Part shown: positions 26,156 to 34,955 of the stretch, piece by piece
Layout: every line of letters starts with the position of its first letter
Numbering within the stretch: the first letter of the stretch is position 1
Source of the DNA: JAEUMD01 sp036768475
GTDB taxonomy: Bacteria > Pseudomonadota > Alphaproteobacteria > Rhizobiales > Hyphomicrobiaceae
Assembly (NCBI GenBank): GCA_036768475.1
Contig: DAIPMW010000004.1
Coordinates: 62,001 to 126,000 of the forward strand
DNA length: 64,000 bases
Direction: 5' to 3'
Made by a program: the position numbers and the translations under genes
Notes under the pieces: model-generated
Seen by the model: the letters and a program-made list of their open reading frames with translations, nothing else
What the model was told of the DNA's origin: nothing
Databases searched by the model: none

Positions 26156-27160
26156 ATGGACCCCGTTGTGCCGAAACTGGAAGAGGAAACGCGCCGTCGA
26201 CGCGGGCGCCTTCTTTTCCGCCATCAGCGTATCCCGGTGCGGATGCTGGTGCCGAATTTCTTCACGCTGCTGGGGCTGTGCGCGGGATTGACATCGATCC
26301 GCATGTCGATTGAAGCGCGCTACGATCTGGCGCTGGCGGCCATCGTGTTCGCTGCGCTGCTGGACGGTCTCGATGGGCGAGTGGCGCGCCTTTTGAAGGC
26401 CTCGTCGCGATTTGGCGCCGAACTCGACAGTCTCGCCGACTTCGTCAACTTCGGTGTCGCTCCGGCAGTGATGATCTTCACATGGGGGTTGGGCGATCTG
26501 AAAAGCTTCGGCTGGATTGCCGTCATGATCTTCGCGTTGGCCTCAGCATTGCGGCTTGCGCGCTTCAATGTGACGATCGACGAGGACAAGCCGCGCTGGC
26601 AAAAGGACTTCTTCACCGGTATGCCGACACCGGCGGCGGCGATCGTGGTGCTTTTGCCCGTTTATCTCGCGTCGATCGGCTTCGATCTCCGAGACGCGCG
26701 GTGGATGAAGAACATCGTCATCATTTATACGCTCGTCATCGCGTTCCTGATGGTGTCGAACATTCCGACCTATTCCGGCAAGCTGCTGGGTGAACGGATC
26801 TCGCGCGAGCTGGTGCTGCCGATATTCATATTGGCAGTGCTCTACGTGGCGATGCTGGTTACCTACCCGCATGAAACGCTGGCGGGCACGTCGATCATCT
26901 ACCTGGCGATGATCCCCGTGGGCTGGCGGCGGTTCCAGCGCAACCTCGCCCGCGATAGCGCGGAACTGGCGGCAGGTTCAGGGCAGCACAGCACATCGGC
27001 CAACGCCACGGTTGAGCCCGAAGGTGCTTCGGGCGCGGGCAAGGTTGCGTCCGAGGCGCGAGATGCAGCCAAGAGTGAAGATGCCACCAAGAACGGGGGC
27101 GCGGCAAAGAGCGAGGGCGGGCGCGTCGTTGAACTGAGGCCGCCCGAGCCGCGCTCGTAG
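26156..27160 (+). CDS. pssA: CDP-diacylglycerol-serine O-phosphatidyltransferase
   Basis: PssA makes phosphatidylserine from CDP-diacylglycerol and serine. The CDP-alcohol phosphotransferase motif is complete in LDGLDGRVARLLKASSRFG followed by AELDSLAD. About eight membrane helices cover the first 260 residues. A tail of about 70 residues is Ala/Glu/Lys-rich and low in complexity (residues about 270-334), so the 334-residue protein is longer than typical members. ATG 26156 has AAGGAG eight bases upstream. Its TAG stop is the first codon of a dispersed repeat element, so the tail may have been reshaped by that insertion. Confidence 0.95.
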   Translation: MDPVVPKLEEETRRRRGRLLFRHQRIPVRMLVPNFFTLLGLCAGLTSIRMSIEARYDLALAAIVFAALLDGLDGRVARLLKASSRFGAELDSLADFVNFGVAPAVMIFTWGLGDLKSFGWIAVMIFALASALRLARFNVTIDEDKPRWQKDFFTGMPTPAAAIVVLLPVYLASIGFDLRDARWMKNIVIIYTLVIAFLMVSNIPTYSGKLLGERISRELVLPIFILAVLYVAMLVTYPHETLAGTSIIYLAMIPVGWRRFQRNLARDSAELAAGSGQHSTSANATVEPEGASGAGKVASEARDAAKSEDATKNGGAAKSEGGRVVELRPPEPRS

Positions 27161-27265
27161 AGCAGTTCAGGTTCAGATTGAATTGCGTCTGGCCGTCGTG
27201 ACCCTTTTCTATCTCTTGGCTCAAGAGCCTCAATCACGGCTTCGCTGGTGCCACGACCGTTTCCG
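27158..27265 (+). repeat. Dispersed repeat R1, copy 2, starting at the pssA stop codon
   Basis: The element begins TAGAGCAGTTCAG and has the same block order as the copy at 9845: TTGAATT, TCTGGCCG, then CAAGAGCCTCAATCACGGCTT. The TAG at 27158-27160 is the stop codon of pssA. Confidence 0.75.
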
Positions 27266-27290
27266 GCGAGGGCGTCAATCAGGCACCAAG

Positions 27291-27330
27291 CATATTGCTC
27301 ACGCTGAACCGCTACGCACTTCAGCTTCAA
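27291..27330 (-). repeat. Dispersed repeat R2, copy 1, overlapping the herA-like stop codon
   Basis: The plus-strand sequence CACGCTGAACCGCT with flanking GCATATTGCT and ACGCACTTCAGCTTCAACG matches R2 copies at 34811-34842 and 61245-61276. The stop codon of the herA-like gene (minus strand, 27327-27329) lies in its right end. Confidence 0.65.
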
Positions 27331-29345
27331 CGCTGGCGCTGCATGAGCCGGTCGCGAAGCGAGCGCAGGGCTTGGTTCTGGGCGGAATCGGCTGTGGTAT
27401 CCGCGCCAACAACTGCCGGCTCGCGCCTCAGCGTGGAGTTTCCATGTTGCGCCGCTGTCAGCCCCGAGACGTGGGCTTCGCGCCGCAGCGAGGACCGGAC
27501 AGGTGCGGTCGCGGGTTCGGAATACGGCTGGGACGCGTCGCGGCGAGGCGGAGACCTGAGTGGCGGGGGCTCTGCCGAAACTCCGTTTTTGGATTGTGCA
27601 TATTGCGCCGGCCCCATATCCCCGTTTGGATCGAAGCTGCTGTCACCCAACAGGGCGTCGGCAATCATGTGGCCTGAGTTCAGGTCGTCCGGCGTGCTGC
27701 CTGAACTGCGCCAGCGTTCGACGATCTGCTCCAGGAATCCCTCGTCGCCGACAGATGTCTGCCAGCGCTCGGAGAAGCGCGCGGACGAAGACCGCGGCAT
27801 CGCGGACTTGGGCAGTTCATCGAACTTGATGCGTACCGGTAGCGAGACGCCGTCACCGAAGGCAATCGCCTCGCGCTGGCCAAGCGCGGAAAGGAACTCG
27901 AGCAGGCCGGAGCCCGTGTCAGAGATGGCCGAGGTGACGATCTCCTGGTCGCGGTCGTTCGACATGCGCAGAGCGAACACCGTGTTGCACTGAGACAGGA
28001 TCGTCGGATCGATTTCCGCCGGCCTCTGCGTGACGATGCAGAGGGAGGCGCCGTACTTGCGGCCTTCCTTGGCGATCTTGGCAATTGCGCGCTTGCACGG
28101 CTCAAAACCCGCCGTGGGGTTGGCGGGGACGTAGCGGTGGGCCTCCTCGCAGACGAGGGTGACGGGCACCTTGCCTTCGCCCCACAGCGCGAAGTCGAAG
28201 GTCATGCGGCACAGAACCGCCACGACGACGTTGACGATTTCGGTCGGGATGCCGGTCAGTTCAAGGATCGTAATCGGCTTGCCATTGACGGGGACGCGGA
28301 AGATGCGTGAAAGCACCTGGGTCATGCCGTCGTAAACGGTGAGCGAGCCGAACATGAACGCATAACGTGCGTCCTGCGTGATCATGTCGATGCGCTGCCT
28401 CAGGTTGCGGTAGGGTGCCAGGTCCTTCTTGTTCTCCAGCTTGCCCATGCGCTCGTCGATCATCGCGGTGAGATCGGAGATCCGGTAGGGAACCGGGGTA
28501 TCGACTGTGTAGCGGCCATGATCAACGATGCCGCGGCGAACGTTGTTGTCTTTCGCGCGGCCGGAGTTGTAGCGCGACTTGGCGATCGGGATCAGTTCCT
28601 GCAGGATCTCGATCTCTGATTTGCGCCTGTCGTCTGCGACCAGCACCTCGACGATCTCCTCGAAGGTGAGAAGCCAGAACGGCAGCTGCATATTGCGCGG
28701 ACTGATGACTTCTGCCCATTCCGGGAAGGCAGTCGAATATTCGTTGTGCGGGTCGAGCAGAACGATATGGGCGGCGGGATGCTCCTGCAGGATGGAGCGC
28801 AGGATGAGAGCCGTCGTGCAAGACTTGCCGGTGCCGGTGGTTCCAAGAACGGCGAAGTGCTTGCCAAGAAGGTCGTCTACCCTGATCGTCGCCGGGATCG
28901 AGCTGTCCTGGCGGATGCAGCCGACGCGCACTGATCTCGACTTGTCGCCGCAGAATGCGAATTCCAGCTCATCCTTAGAAGCGACACGCACGCGGTCGCC
29001 GAGTGCTGGATAGATGGTGACGCCACGGTTGAAGCTGCGCAAGCTGCGATCGGACGACAGCCACAGTTCGCCGACCAGTCCAAGCTCTGCAATCCAGATC
29101 TCGTTTTCACCCTCGCGCTGGGCGGGCACGGGCACACTCAGGGCGGACACGATCGCAAGGACCACCGATGAGGTCGTATCGATCGCGAGCAGCGTGCCCA
29201 TCTCAGGTCGATGCATCGTCTTGCGACCGGATGCATCCATTCTGCCATCCAGCAGGACAATCGCCTTGGCTCCGGTCACCGATACGATGCGGCCGATGGT
29301 CAAGTCCGCACTGAAATTACGTTCCTGGGGAATGTGGGCTTGCAT
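27327..29345 (-). CDS. HerA-like (DUF87) ATPase
   Basis: The product is 672 residues. It has an N-terminal beta-rich domain (about 10-155) of the HerA-associated type, then a FtsK/HerA-class ATPase with Walker A TTGTGKSC near 169-176, LLDPHNEYSTAF, and Walker B LVCEEAHRYVP. TQRPAEIDPTILSQCNT is the motif after Walker B. Such proteins are hexameric DNA translocases; in archaea HerA works with NurA in end resection, and in bacteria some pair with nuclease or Sir2 partners in phage defence. No nuclease is adjacent here. Instead it lies 23 bases after a histidine kinase gene on the same strand. The last 130 residues are Ser/Arg/Pro-rich and probably disordered. Confidence 0.85.
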   Translation of the reverse strand: MQAHIPQERNFSADLTIGRIVSVTGAKAIVLLDGRMDASGRKTMHRPEMGTLLAIDTTSSVVLAIVSALSVPVPAQREGENEIWIAELGLVGELWLSSDRSLRSFNRGVTIYPALGDRVRVASKDELEFAFCGDKSRSVRVGCIRQDSSIPATIRVDDLLGKHFAVLGTTGTGKSCTTALILRSILQEHPAAHIVLLDPHNEYSTAFPEWAEVISPRNMQLPFWLLTFEEIVEVLVADDRRKSEIEILQELIPIAKSRYNSGRAKDNNVRRGIVDHGRYTVDTPVPYRISDLTAMIDERMGKLENKKDLAPYRNLRQRIDMITQDARYAFMFGSLTVYDGMTQVLSRIFRVPVNGKPITILELTGIPTEIVNVVVAVLCRMTFDFALWGEGKVPVTLVCEEAHRYVPANPTAGFEPCKRAIAKIAKEGRKYGASLCIVTQRPAEIDPTILSQCNTVFALRMSNDRDQEIVTSAISDTGSGLLEFLSALGQREAIAFGDGVSLPVRIKFDELPKSAMPRSSSARFSERWQTSVGDEGFLEQIVERWRSSGSTPDDLNSGHMIADALLGDSSFDPNGDMGPAQYAQSKNGVSAEPPPLRSPPRRDASQPYSEPATAPVRSSLRREAHVSGLTAAQHGNSTLRREPAVVGADTTADSAQNQALRSLRDRLMQRQR

Positions 29346-29368
29346 GGTTCGTCTTGCTCGCAATCGAT

Positions 29369-30277
29369 TCAGTTATCGCCAACGATCTGCTGACCAAGCA
29401 CCATCTCCCTGCCGCGCGCGGCAGAAACGAGATGGCGTGAGGGCAACATGACAGAGACTGTCGTTCCTCTACCCTTTGAACTCTTGATATCGAGGCGGCC
29501 GCCGTGAATGTCGACAAGAGAGCGCGCGATCGGGAGCCCGAGTCCCGTTCCTTCGCGCCACCTTGTCTTGGACCCATCGACCTGCCCGAAATTCGTCATG
29601 GCAATATCGAGCTCATCCTTGCTCATGCCTACGCCTGTATCGCTGATTTCGACGACAAGGCCGCCATCCACTGTTGCGACCGCGTCTACGATCACTTTTC
29701 CGCCCTTGGGTGTGAACTTGATCGCGTTGGAAAGGAGATTGGAGAAGATCTGCTTCAGCTTGGCCGGGTCGCCGCGAACCGGCGGTATCGGCTCATGAAT
29801 CGCGTTCGTGACTTCGACGCCGGCGTCTTCTGCCAGCTTGCGGAACGAGGCGATGCAGTAGGCAAGGATGTCGTCGACATTCGTTTCGCGGGCGTCGATC
29901 GTGAACTTGCCGCTCTGGATCTTCGATATGTCGAGGATGTCGTTGATGACCGATAGCAGGTGGCCGGCCGAGTCATGAATGAGTTGTGCGTACTCGACGA
30001 TGTCAGTTGACGGGATCTGGCGCCTGTCATGTTCGGCGAGGATCTTGGAAAAGCCGATGATGGTATTGAGTGGCGTGCGCAACTCATGGCTCATGTTGGC
30101 GATGAACTCGGATTTCACCCGGTTCGCCAACTCTGTTTCGATTCGTGCGCTGTGCTCGGCCATACGCGTGCGATGGCGTAGTACGGCATCGCCAAGTAGT
30201 GAGGAATACTCACCAATCAGCGTATTCGCACGGCTCATGCGTATGGATTTGCCAAGCATCGACGTTCGGGTTGCCAC
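29369..30277 (-). CDS. Soluble sensor histidine kinase of the PleC/DivJ-like class
   Basis: The product is 302 residues with no membrane segment. The H box is FIANMSHELRTPLNTIIGFS (H64). HLLSVINDILDISKIQSGK follows, then the N box NLLSNAIKF, G1 DTGVGMS and G2 GTGLGLPIA. The H-box and following helix resemble the PleC/DivJ/PdhS kinases that control the DivK response regulator in alphaproteobacteria. The first 45 residues are too short for a PAS domain, so the signal input is unclear. It precedes the HerA-like gene in a likely operon. Confidence 0.88.
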   Translation of the reverse strand: MATRTSMLGKSIRMSRANTLIGEYSSLLGDAVLRHRTRMAEHSARIETELANRVKSEFIANMSHELRTPLNTIIGFSKILAEHDRRQIPSTDIVEYAQLIHDSAGHLLSVINDILDISKIQSGKFTIDARETNVDDILAYCIASFRKLAEDAGVEVTNAIHEPIPPVRGDPAKLKQIFSNLLSNAIKFTPKGGKVIVDAVATVDGGLVVEISDTGVGMSKDELDIAMTNFGQVDGSKTRWREGTGLGLPIARSLVDIHGGRLDIKSSKGRGTTVSVMLPSRHLVSAARGREMVLGQQIVGDN

Positions 30278-30622
30278 TTATCTGCACCGCAATGTAATCG
30301 CGCAACGAATAACTTGTGGTTAATACATATGCGCCGTTTTCAGATAACTTTTTGCGACGTGGAGCAGGTTCTAAAAATTGATCCATAAAACTGAAATATT
30401 TTCTGAATCTCAGAGAGTTCCAGCGTCCTCTCGCCTGGGGTGATCTGGCGAACGGATGTGCCGGGATTCCTCGATCTGCTTGCCTATGGTCAATAGAGTT
30501 ACAAATCTGCGACGCGTCGGTCTGTAATCACTCGGCAACTGCGGTTGCGTGCTGCGTTTTATCGGTGCTGGACAGTCGGGCCGAACCGCCCTTCTGTAAG
30601 AAGACCATTTCGGGGGGATCGC
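30278..30622. other. Intergenic region, divergent promoters expected
   Basis: The 345 bases between the histidine kinase (minus) and the outer-membrane protein (plus) are AT-rich from 30285 to 30415 compared with the rest of the window, which fits a pair of promoters. A run of six G residues before ATG 30623 acts as the ribosome binding site. I see no further gene. Confidence 0.45.
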
Positions 30623-31639
30623 ATGGGGCGAACAGGCGATGGCGGCGGATTGTGGTGCGCCCGACCGACACGGGTGGTGGCTGCATTGTTGGTTCTTGCA
30701 GCGACAATTGGCTCGCATCGTGGGTATGCGGAGCCGGCTGTGGGGCAGTTCGAACTCAAGGATCTCGACGCGGAGCCAGGGGAGATCGAATTTCAGTCAC
30801 AGAATGCGTGGTCGTTCGGTCAGCCGCGGCGGCGTCTTTCCGAGGAGGAACCTGGCGCATTTGTCTATGACGACAACGCGGTCACGCGTCAGCGTCACGC
30901 GCTGGAGATAGAGATGTCGCTGACGCATTTCCTGCGCATGCGAGTCGGTATCGAATACGAGAAGGAGCGGTTCGACGAGCCGGCGGCGCCGGGGCTCGCT
31001 AATGCCTTCGATGATCTGAAGCTGACGGAAATCGCTGTGGAAGGCGTCGTTATTCTGAAACCTGTTCCGCAAGAGGGGGGCTTCGGTTTCGGCCTGCTCA
31101 CAGAGTTCGAGCATCCAACCTCGCAAGGAGAACTCAATTCCATTGTGATGGGGTCCATTTTCGGCGCCAAGGCCGGACGGCTCTCGGCTCTCCTCAACGT
31201 TCTTTTCATCAAGCATTTCGGCTCTGGCGAGATCGCAGATGATAGACACGAGAGGGACAACAAGTGGGATTTCGGCTATGCCGCGCAGGTCAAATACGAT
31301 TTCAACGCGGCATGGGCTTTGGCGCTGGAGGGGTACGGCACGTTTGATCGTATTGGTAGCACGGGCCAGCCCGACGAGGGGGCTTTGCTGTTCGGTGATC
31401 ACGATCAGCATCGTGCAGGACCGGTCGTCTACTACGAGTGGCGGCCTGCGGGCGGCATGGATGGACGTGGCCCACGCCGTATCAGCAAGGCTGCTGATGT
31501 AAATGAGGAGACGGGCGGGACACGCAATGATGACGATGGCGAGGGGGCCCTTATGCGGCTGGGGACAGGGGTACTTTTCGGCCTCAATGGCAATACGCCC
31601 GATACAACCTTGAAGCTGAGCTTCGAGATGGAGTTTTGA
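30623..31639 (+). CDS. Putative outer-membrane beta-barrel protein
   Basis: The product is 338 residues with a signal peptide (VVAALLVLAATIGSHRGYA-E). The rest is made of alternating amphipathic strands such as LTHFLRMRVGIEYEKERF, AVEGVVILKPV, KWDFGYAAQVKYDF and VVYYEWRP, and ends in TTLKLSFEMEF, whose terminal Phe is typical of outer-membrane proteins. It probably forms a small barrel or porin-like protein. I do not recognise the precise family. It converges on the TonB-dependent receptor gene. Confidence 0.75.
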   Translation: MGRTGDGGGLWCARPTRVVAALLVLAATIGSHRGYAEPAVGQFELKDLDAEPGEIEFQSQNAWSFGQPRRRLSEEEPGAFVYDDNAVTRQRHALEIEMSLTHFLRMRVGIEYEKERFDEPAAPGLANAFDDLKLTEIAVEGVVILKPVPQEGGFGFGLLTEFEHPTSQGELNSIVMGSIFGAKAGRLSALLNVLFIKHFGSGEIADDRHERDNKWDFGYAAQVKYDFNAAWALALEGYGTFDRIGSTGQPDEGALLFGDHDQHRAGPVVYYEWRPAGGMDGRGPRRISKAADVNEETGGTRNDDDGEGALMRLGTGVLFGLNGNTPDTTLKLSFEMEF

Positions 31640-31682
31640 CCGCGCAGGACGTTGGGGGCAGGGGCGTAGGATTGATTGAACG

Positions 31683-31710
31683 AAAAACGGCCGCCTCGAT
31701 GGCGGCCGTT
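31683..31710 (-). terminator. Terminator after the TonB-dependent receptor gene
   Basis: A perfect 10-bp GC-rich stem (31686-31695 with 31701-31710) has a 5-base loop; on the minus strand it runs into TTTTT, so it ends the receptor transcript. It may also act on the convergent plus-strand gene. Confidence 0.8.
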
Positions 31711-31739
31711 CCGCGTTTCGGCACGAGGGATTTGCCGTA

Positions 31740-34319
31740 TCAGAATTTGACCTTTACGCCGCCGTAAACCGCGGCCGGCGCACCCGGCACGATAGAGCTC
31801 GGGTTCTCGAATTCGACGTAGTGCGGTCCAACGACCGGAGCCTCGTCCGCCTCGAACAAGGTGCCGAACAAGCCATACTTGGCGTCGAAGATATTCTTGG
31901 CGAAGGCGTAGAGCTGGATGTTCTCGGTCAGATTATAGCTGGTCGCGAGATCGACGCGGGTATAGCCGCCAAGCTTGTCGAGCAGGTTGGCCTCGTCGCC
32001 GAACCGGTATTGTCCGGTCTGGGCGATGAGGTCGGCGCCGACCTTCCAGCGTGGTGTTACCCAGTAATTGAAGCCGGTCTTGAAGCGGTGCTTGGGGATG
32101 CCGGGGATGCTGTCGCCGGGCGAGACGATGATGCAGGCATCCTCGTCAACCGCGACGCATTCTTGTGCAAGCGGATGGGCTGGGGAGGAGAACTCGGTCA
32201 CGTCGAGCTTGTCATAGGTGGCATCGATGTAGGCGTAGCTGGCGTAGAACGAGAACCGCTCGTTTTCATAGGAGAGCTTTGCTTCCACACCCTGGCGAAG
32301 CGTGTCGCCGGCATTGAAAAAGTAGCCGCGGCCCGTGGTCGAGGATGAAACATGAAGTATGTCGTCATAATTCGTGGTGTGGAACAGGCCGATACCCCAG
32401 TCGAGACGCTGCTTGCCGCTCGGCGATTTCATCTTGCCGCGCACGCCGATCTCGTAGGTCTTGGAAACGACCTGGTTCAATGGCGGATCATCCGTCAGGA
32501 AGCTTTCGATAGGGCAGGGGTTTTCAGGGTCGGCGCAGGCCAGCTCCGCCGGTGTCGGCGCGCGGTTCGCTTCCGAATACCCACCGTAGAGTGTGATGCC
32601 GGGCATCGCCTCGTAGGTCATGCCGACGGTGGGGTTGAAACGCGAGAACGAGTGCTTGGAGGTGATGTTGGGGAAGTCACCCGTCAAATCCTCCAGATCG
32701 ACCTTAGCGTGATTGAAGCGTCCGCCAAAGGTGACAGCCCAACGGTCGGTAAGATCGAGCGTGTCAAGGACGTAGACGCCGAAGTAGCGTGTGTCGACGT
32801 CCACATTGCGGGGGGCGAAGTCGCCATCGTCTAGGATCTCTCCGGAGCCTTCGACCACGAAGTTGTCGCCAATCGTACCGAGTTCGGAGTGTGTGGTGTA
32901 GCCAACTTTGCCCTGATCATAGCTGGTGCCGATCACGAACTGGTTCTTGCGACCGAAGATGCGGCGCTTGTCGACGGCCTGGAGACTGAAGCCGTAGCTT
33001 TCCGAATCGGTGTTGATGCGGTCGAGAACGCCAAGCGGCGCCTCGTCGGCCTCGACCTCGGTGTCCTCGTCCTCGTCGCCTTCGAATACGTTGCCGTCGA
33101 GAACGCGGGACTTGAAGCGGCGGTAATAGGCGAGGCCCGACACGGTGAGCGTATCGGTTACTTTCACGGAGGCGTTGAACGAGGGCATGACGACGTTGAG
33201 GTCGGTGACCTGCGGCGAGGTGAATGTCAGCGACCGGTCGATCGCGAGTAGCTCGACTGGTGCCGCAGCCACAACGCCTGCCGAGGTGTCTCCAACCGTC
33301 AAATTGATGTGCGCTTCAACGCGGCTGCCCTTGGCGCCGATGTCGAGGTAGGCGCGCTTGACCTCGGTCGACGAGAAGTCGCGCCAGCCATCCTCATCGA
33401 TATATTCGCCGGCAAAGTAGGCGCCGATTGACCCGCTCCTGCCGCCGGTTTGCGCCGAGATCTGCTTGCGGCCGTACATGCCGCCCATGACGTCGACTTC
33501 CGAGCCCTGGTAGTTGAAGCCGTCCTTCATGACGACGGAAATGGCGCCGCCGATCGCATTGAGGCCGAAGATCGGATTGCCCGACAGGACAGTGATATCG
33601 GAGATGGCGTTCTTGGGGATCAGGTCCCAGTTGACCGTATCGCCGAAGACCTCGTTGATACGGACTCCGTTCTGGTAGACGGCGAGGCCTTGGGGGAAGC
33701 CGTTGATCGGCCCCGCGCCGAAGCCGCGATAGTCGATTTGAGTCTTGATATCGTTGCCGCTCGCGTCGCCCAAAGTGATGCCGGGAACAGATTTCTGCAG
33801 TGCCTCCTGCGGCTCTTTGGTATCGGGCTCGCCGATGGTCTTGGAAGAGACTGTGCTGACAGCGCCCGGCACCTTCTCGATGGCGATTTCCGAACCGGCG
33901 ATGGGTGAGATGCGGACGACGTCGCCTTGCGTGCGCAACTGGTCGGTCGTTAGTGGTGCGGGCTGTTGGGCCTGGACGACGGGCTGGGTCTGTGGTGGTG
34001 GCGCTGCCTGCTGGGCCTGCTTTTTCTTGGCAGACGGCTTCTTCTTGGCCACCTGTGGAGGGGCCGCCGCTGGCGGCTGCTGTTGGATAACTTCGACAGG
34101 GGGCAGGGTGACGTCGGCATTGGGATCGGCGGGCGGCATCGCCGGCTGGTCCTGCGGAACAGGCTCGACGGGCTGTTGGCCGGTCGTTGCCGGTGCCGCT
34201 GAGGGCGCCGCTGTCTCGGGAGCGGCGGGAGGCTGCTGTGCGGCAGCCGGGATGCTCGAAAGAACGGCGGCGAGGGTTGCCATGCCGGCAAAATTCGATT
34301 TCAGGGTCGATTTCTTCAT
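31740..34319 (-). CDS. TonB-dependent outer-membrane receptor
   Basis: The product is 859 residues. After a signal peptide (MKKSTLKSNFAGMATLAAVLSS...) comes an unusual region of about 100 residues rich in Pro, Gln and Ala, with VAKKKPSAKKKQAQ inside. The plug domain (about 140-270) shows YRGFGAGPINGFPQG and ISDITVLSGNPIFGLNAIGG. The 22-strand barrel follows and ends in VYGGVKVKF. One barrel loop has the acidic run EGDEDEDTEVEADE (413-426). The substrate is not known. The start at 34319 is preceded by GGGGGG; longer frames from 34484 read through the leader. The adjacent exbBD-tonB operon would supply energy. Confidence 0.93.
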   Translation of the reverse strand: MKKSTLKSNFAGMATLAAVLSSIPAAAQQPPAAPETAAPSAAPATTGQQPVEPVPQDQPAMPPADPNADVTLPPVEVIQQQPPAAAPPQVAKKKPSAKKKQAQQAAPPPQTQPVVQAQQPAPLTTDQLRTQGDVVRISPIAGSEIAIEKVPGAVSTVSSKTIGEPDTKEPQEALQKSVPGITLGDASGNDIKTQIDYRGFGAGPINGFPQGLAVYQNGVRINEVFGDTVNWDLIPKNAISDITVLSGNPIFGLNAIGGAISVVMKDGFNYQGSEVDVMGGMYGRKQISAQTGGRSGSIGAYFAGEYIDEDGWRDFSSTEVKRAYLDIGAKGSRVEAHINLTVGDTSAGVVAAAPVELLAIDRSLTFTSPQVTDLNVVMPSFNASVKVTDTLTVSGLAYYRRFKSRVLDGNVFEGDEDEDTEVEADEAPLGVLDRINTDSESYGFSLQAVDKRRIFGRKNQFVIGTSYDQGKVGYTTHSELGTIGDNFVVEGSGEILDDGDFAPRNVDVDTRYFGVYVLDTLDLTDRWAVTFGGRFNHAKVDLEDLTGDFPNITSKHSFSRFNPTVGMTYEAMPGITLYGGYSEANRAPTPAELACADPENPCPIESFLTDDPPLNQVVSKTYEIGVRGKMKSPSGKQRLDWGIGLFHTTNYDDILHVSSSTTGRGYFFNAGDTLRQGVEAKLSYENERFSFYASYAYIDATYDKLDVTEFSSPAHPLAQECVAVDEDACIIVSPGDSIPGIPKHRFKTGFNYWVTPRWKVGADLIAQTGQYRFGDEANLLDKLGGYTRVDLATSYNLTENIQLYAFAKNIFDAKYGLFGTLFEADEAPVVGPHYVEFENPSSIVPGAPAAVYGGVKVKF

Positions 34320-34463
34320 TTTTCTGCCCCCCGATACGTCCATTTTCTTGAAAAAATCTGCGCGGGGTTCCCCCGAACCGGCCGAGCGCTGACATGTATT
34401 AATAAAATTTGAATAAGTGGTTCGCGCCGGATCGGTCAACGCGATTGACCCGGATTTCGGTGG

Positions 34464-34478
34464 TGATACTATATAACA
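34464..34478 (-). promoter_or_regulatory. Possible Zur-like operator upstream of the receptor
   Basis: The minus strand reads TGTTATATAGTATCA. Zur sites in proteobacteria centre on TGTTAT-N3-ATAACA; this has the first half exact and two mismatches in the second. It is about 145 bases before the receptor start. It may instead be a -10-like AT-rich patch, so the call is weak. Confidence 0.25.
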
Positions 34479-34791
34479 GAACATCAGCGTTGCGCAGGGG
34501 CCACGGTTGACGTGGCAGAGGTGGCTTGCGCGCTCACAAACCTCTGATTCGTTTGAAAGTTGCGATGATGATAGACGGCTGCTATGGAGCCCATCGCGGG
34601 TGACGACCTTTGGTCCGGCCCAGGTGCTGCCGGACCGGGCCTGAGCTTGCGGCGCTCGTCAAGAGAAATTGCAGGAATGACGGCCGGCGAGCCGGAACGG
34701 CCGCAGGCATTGAGAAATGCGCCCGCATGGCCGTTCCACGGCGCAGTTCAAGTGCCCGTGGGATCAGTTAGTAAGGGTAAATCGGGCCCTC

Positions 34792-34842
34792 TAGAGCATG
34801 TTCAGCTGAAGTGTGCAGCGGTTCAGCGTGAAAAACATGCTC
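34792..34842. repeat. Palindromic repeat: R1 core fused to inverted R2
   Basis: TAGAGCATGTTCAG (R1-like) is followed by the reverse complement of R2 (GTGTGCAGCGGTTCAGCGTG, then AAAAACATGCTC). The outer arms GAGCATGTT (34794-34802) and AACATGCTC (34834-34842) are complementary, and CAGCTGAA pairs with TTCAGCG inside, so the element can form a hairpin of about 50 bases. Confidence 0.7.
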
Positions 34843-34955
34843 AAAACATGCTGGATCGCGTTCATGGTTCCATCAAACATGCACGCTAGCCGGCGCGCAG
34901 TTTCGAAATTGGATAAGCCTGGATAGCAAACCGGGCGGTTGAAAGGGAGGAGCAC

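Larger units (their letters stand above)
34320..34955. other. Intergenic region between receptor and exbBD-tonB operon
   Basis: The 636-base divergent region contains a palindrome-like TGTTATA-containing site on the minus strand at 34464-34478 and the repeat at 34792-34842. Bases 34390-34440 are AT-rich and fit a receptor promoter. I see no gene; a plus-strand frame at 34584-34889 crosses the repeat and has no ribosome binding site. Confidence 0.5.

Noticed and set aside
27327..30277. The HerA-like gene as a phage-defence system (Sir2-HerA or HerA-DUF4297)
   Set aside because: No Sir2, nuclease or DUF4297 gene is adjacent; the partner is a histidine kinase, so a defence label is not supported.
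32352..32834. Plus-strand frames over the TonB-dependent receptor gene
   Set aside because: The minus-strand receptor explains this region completely.
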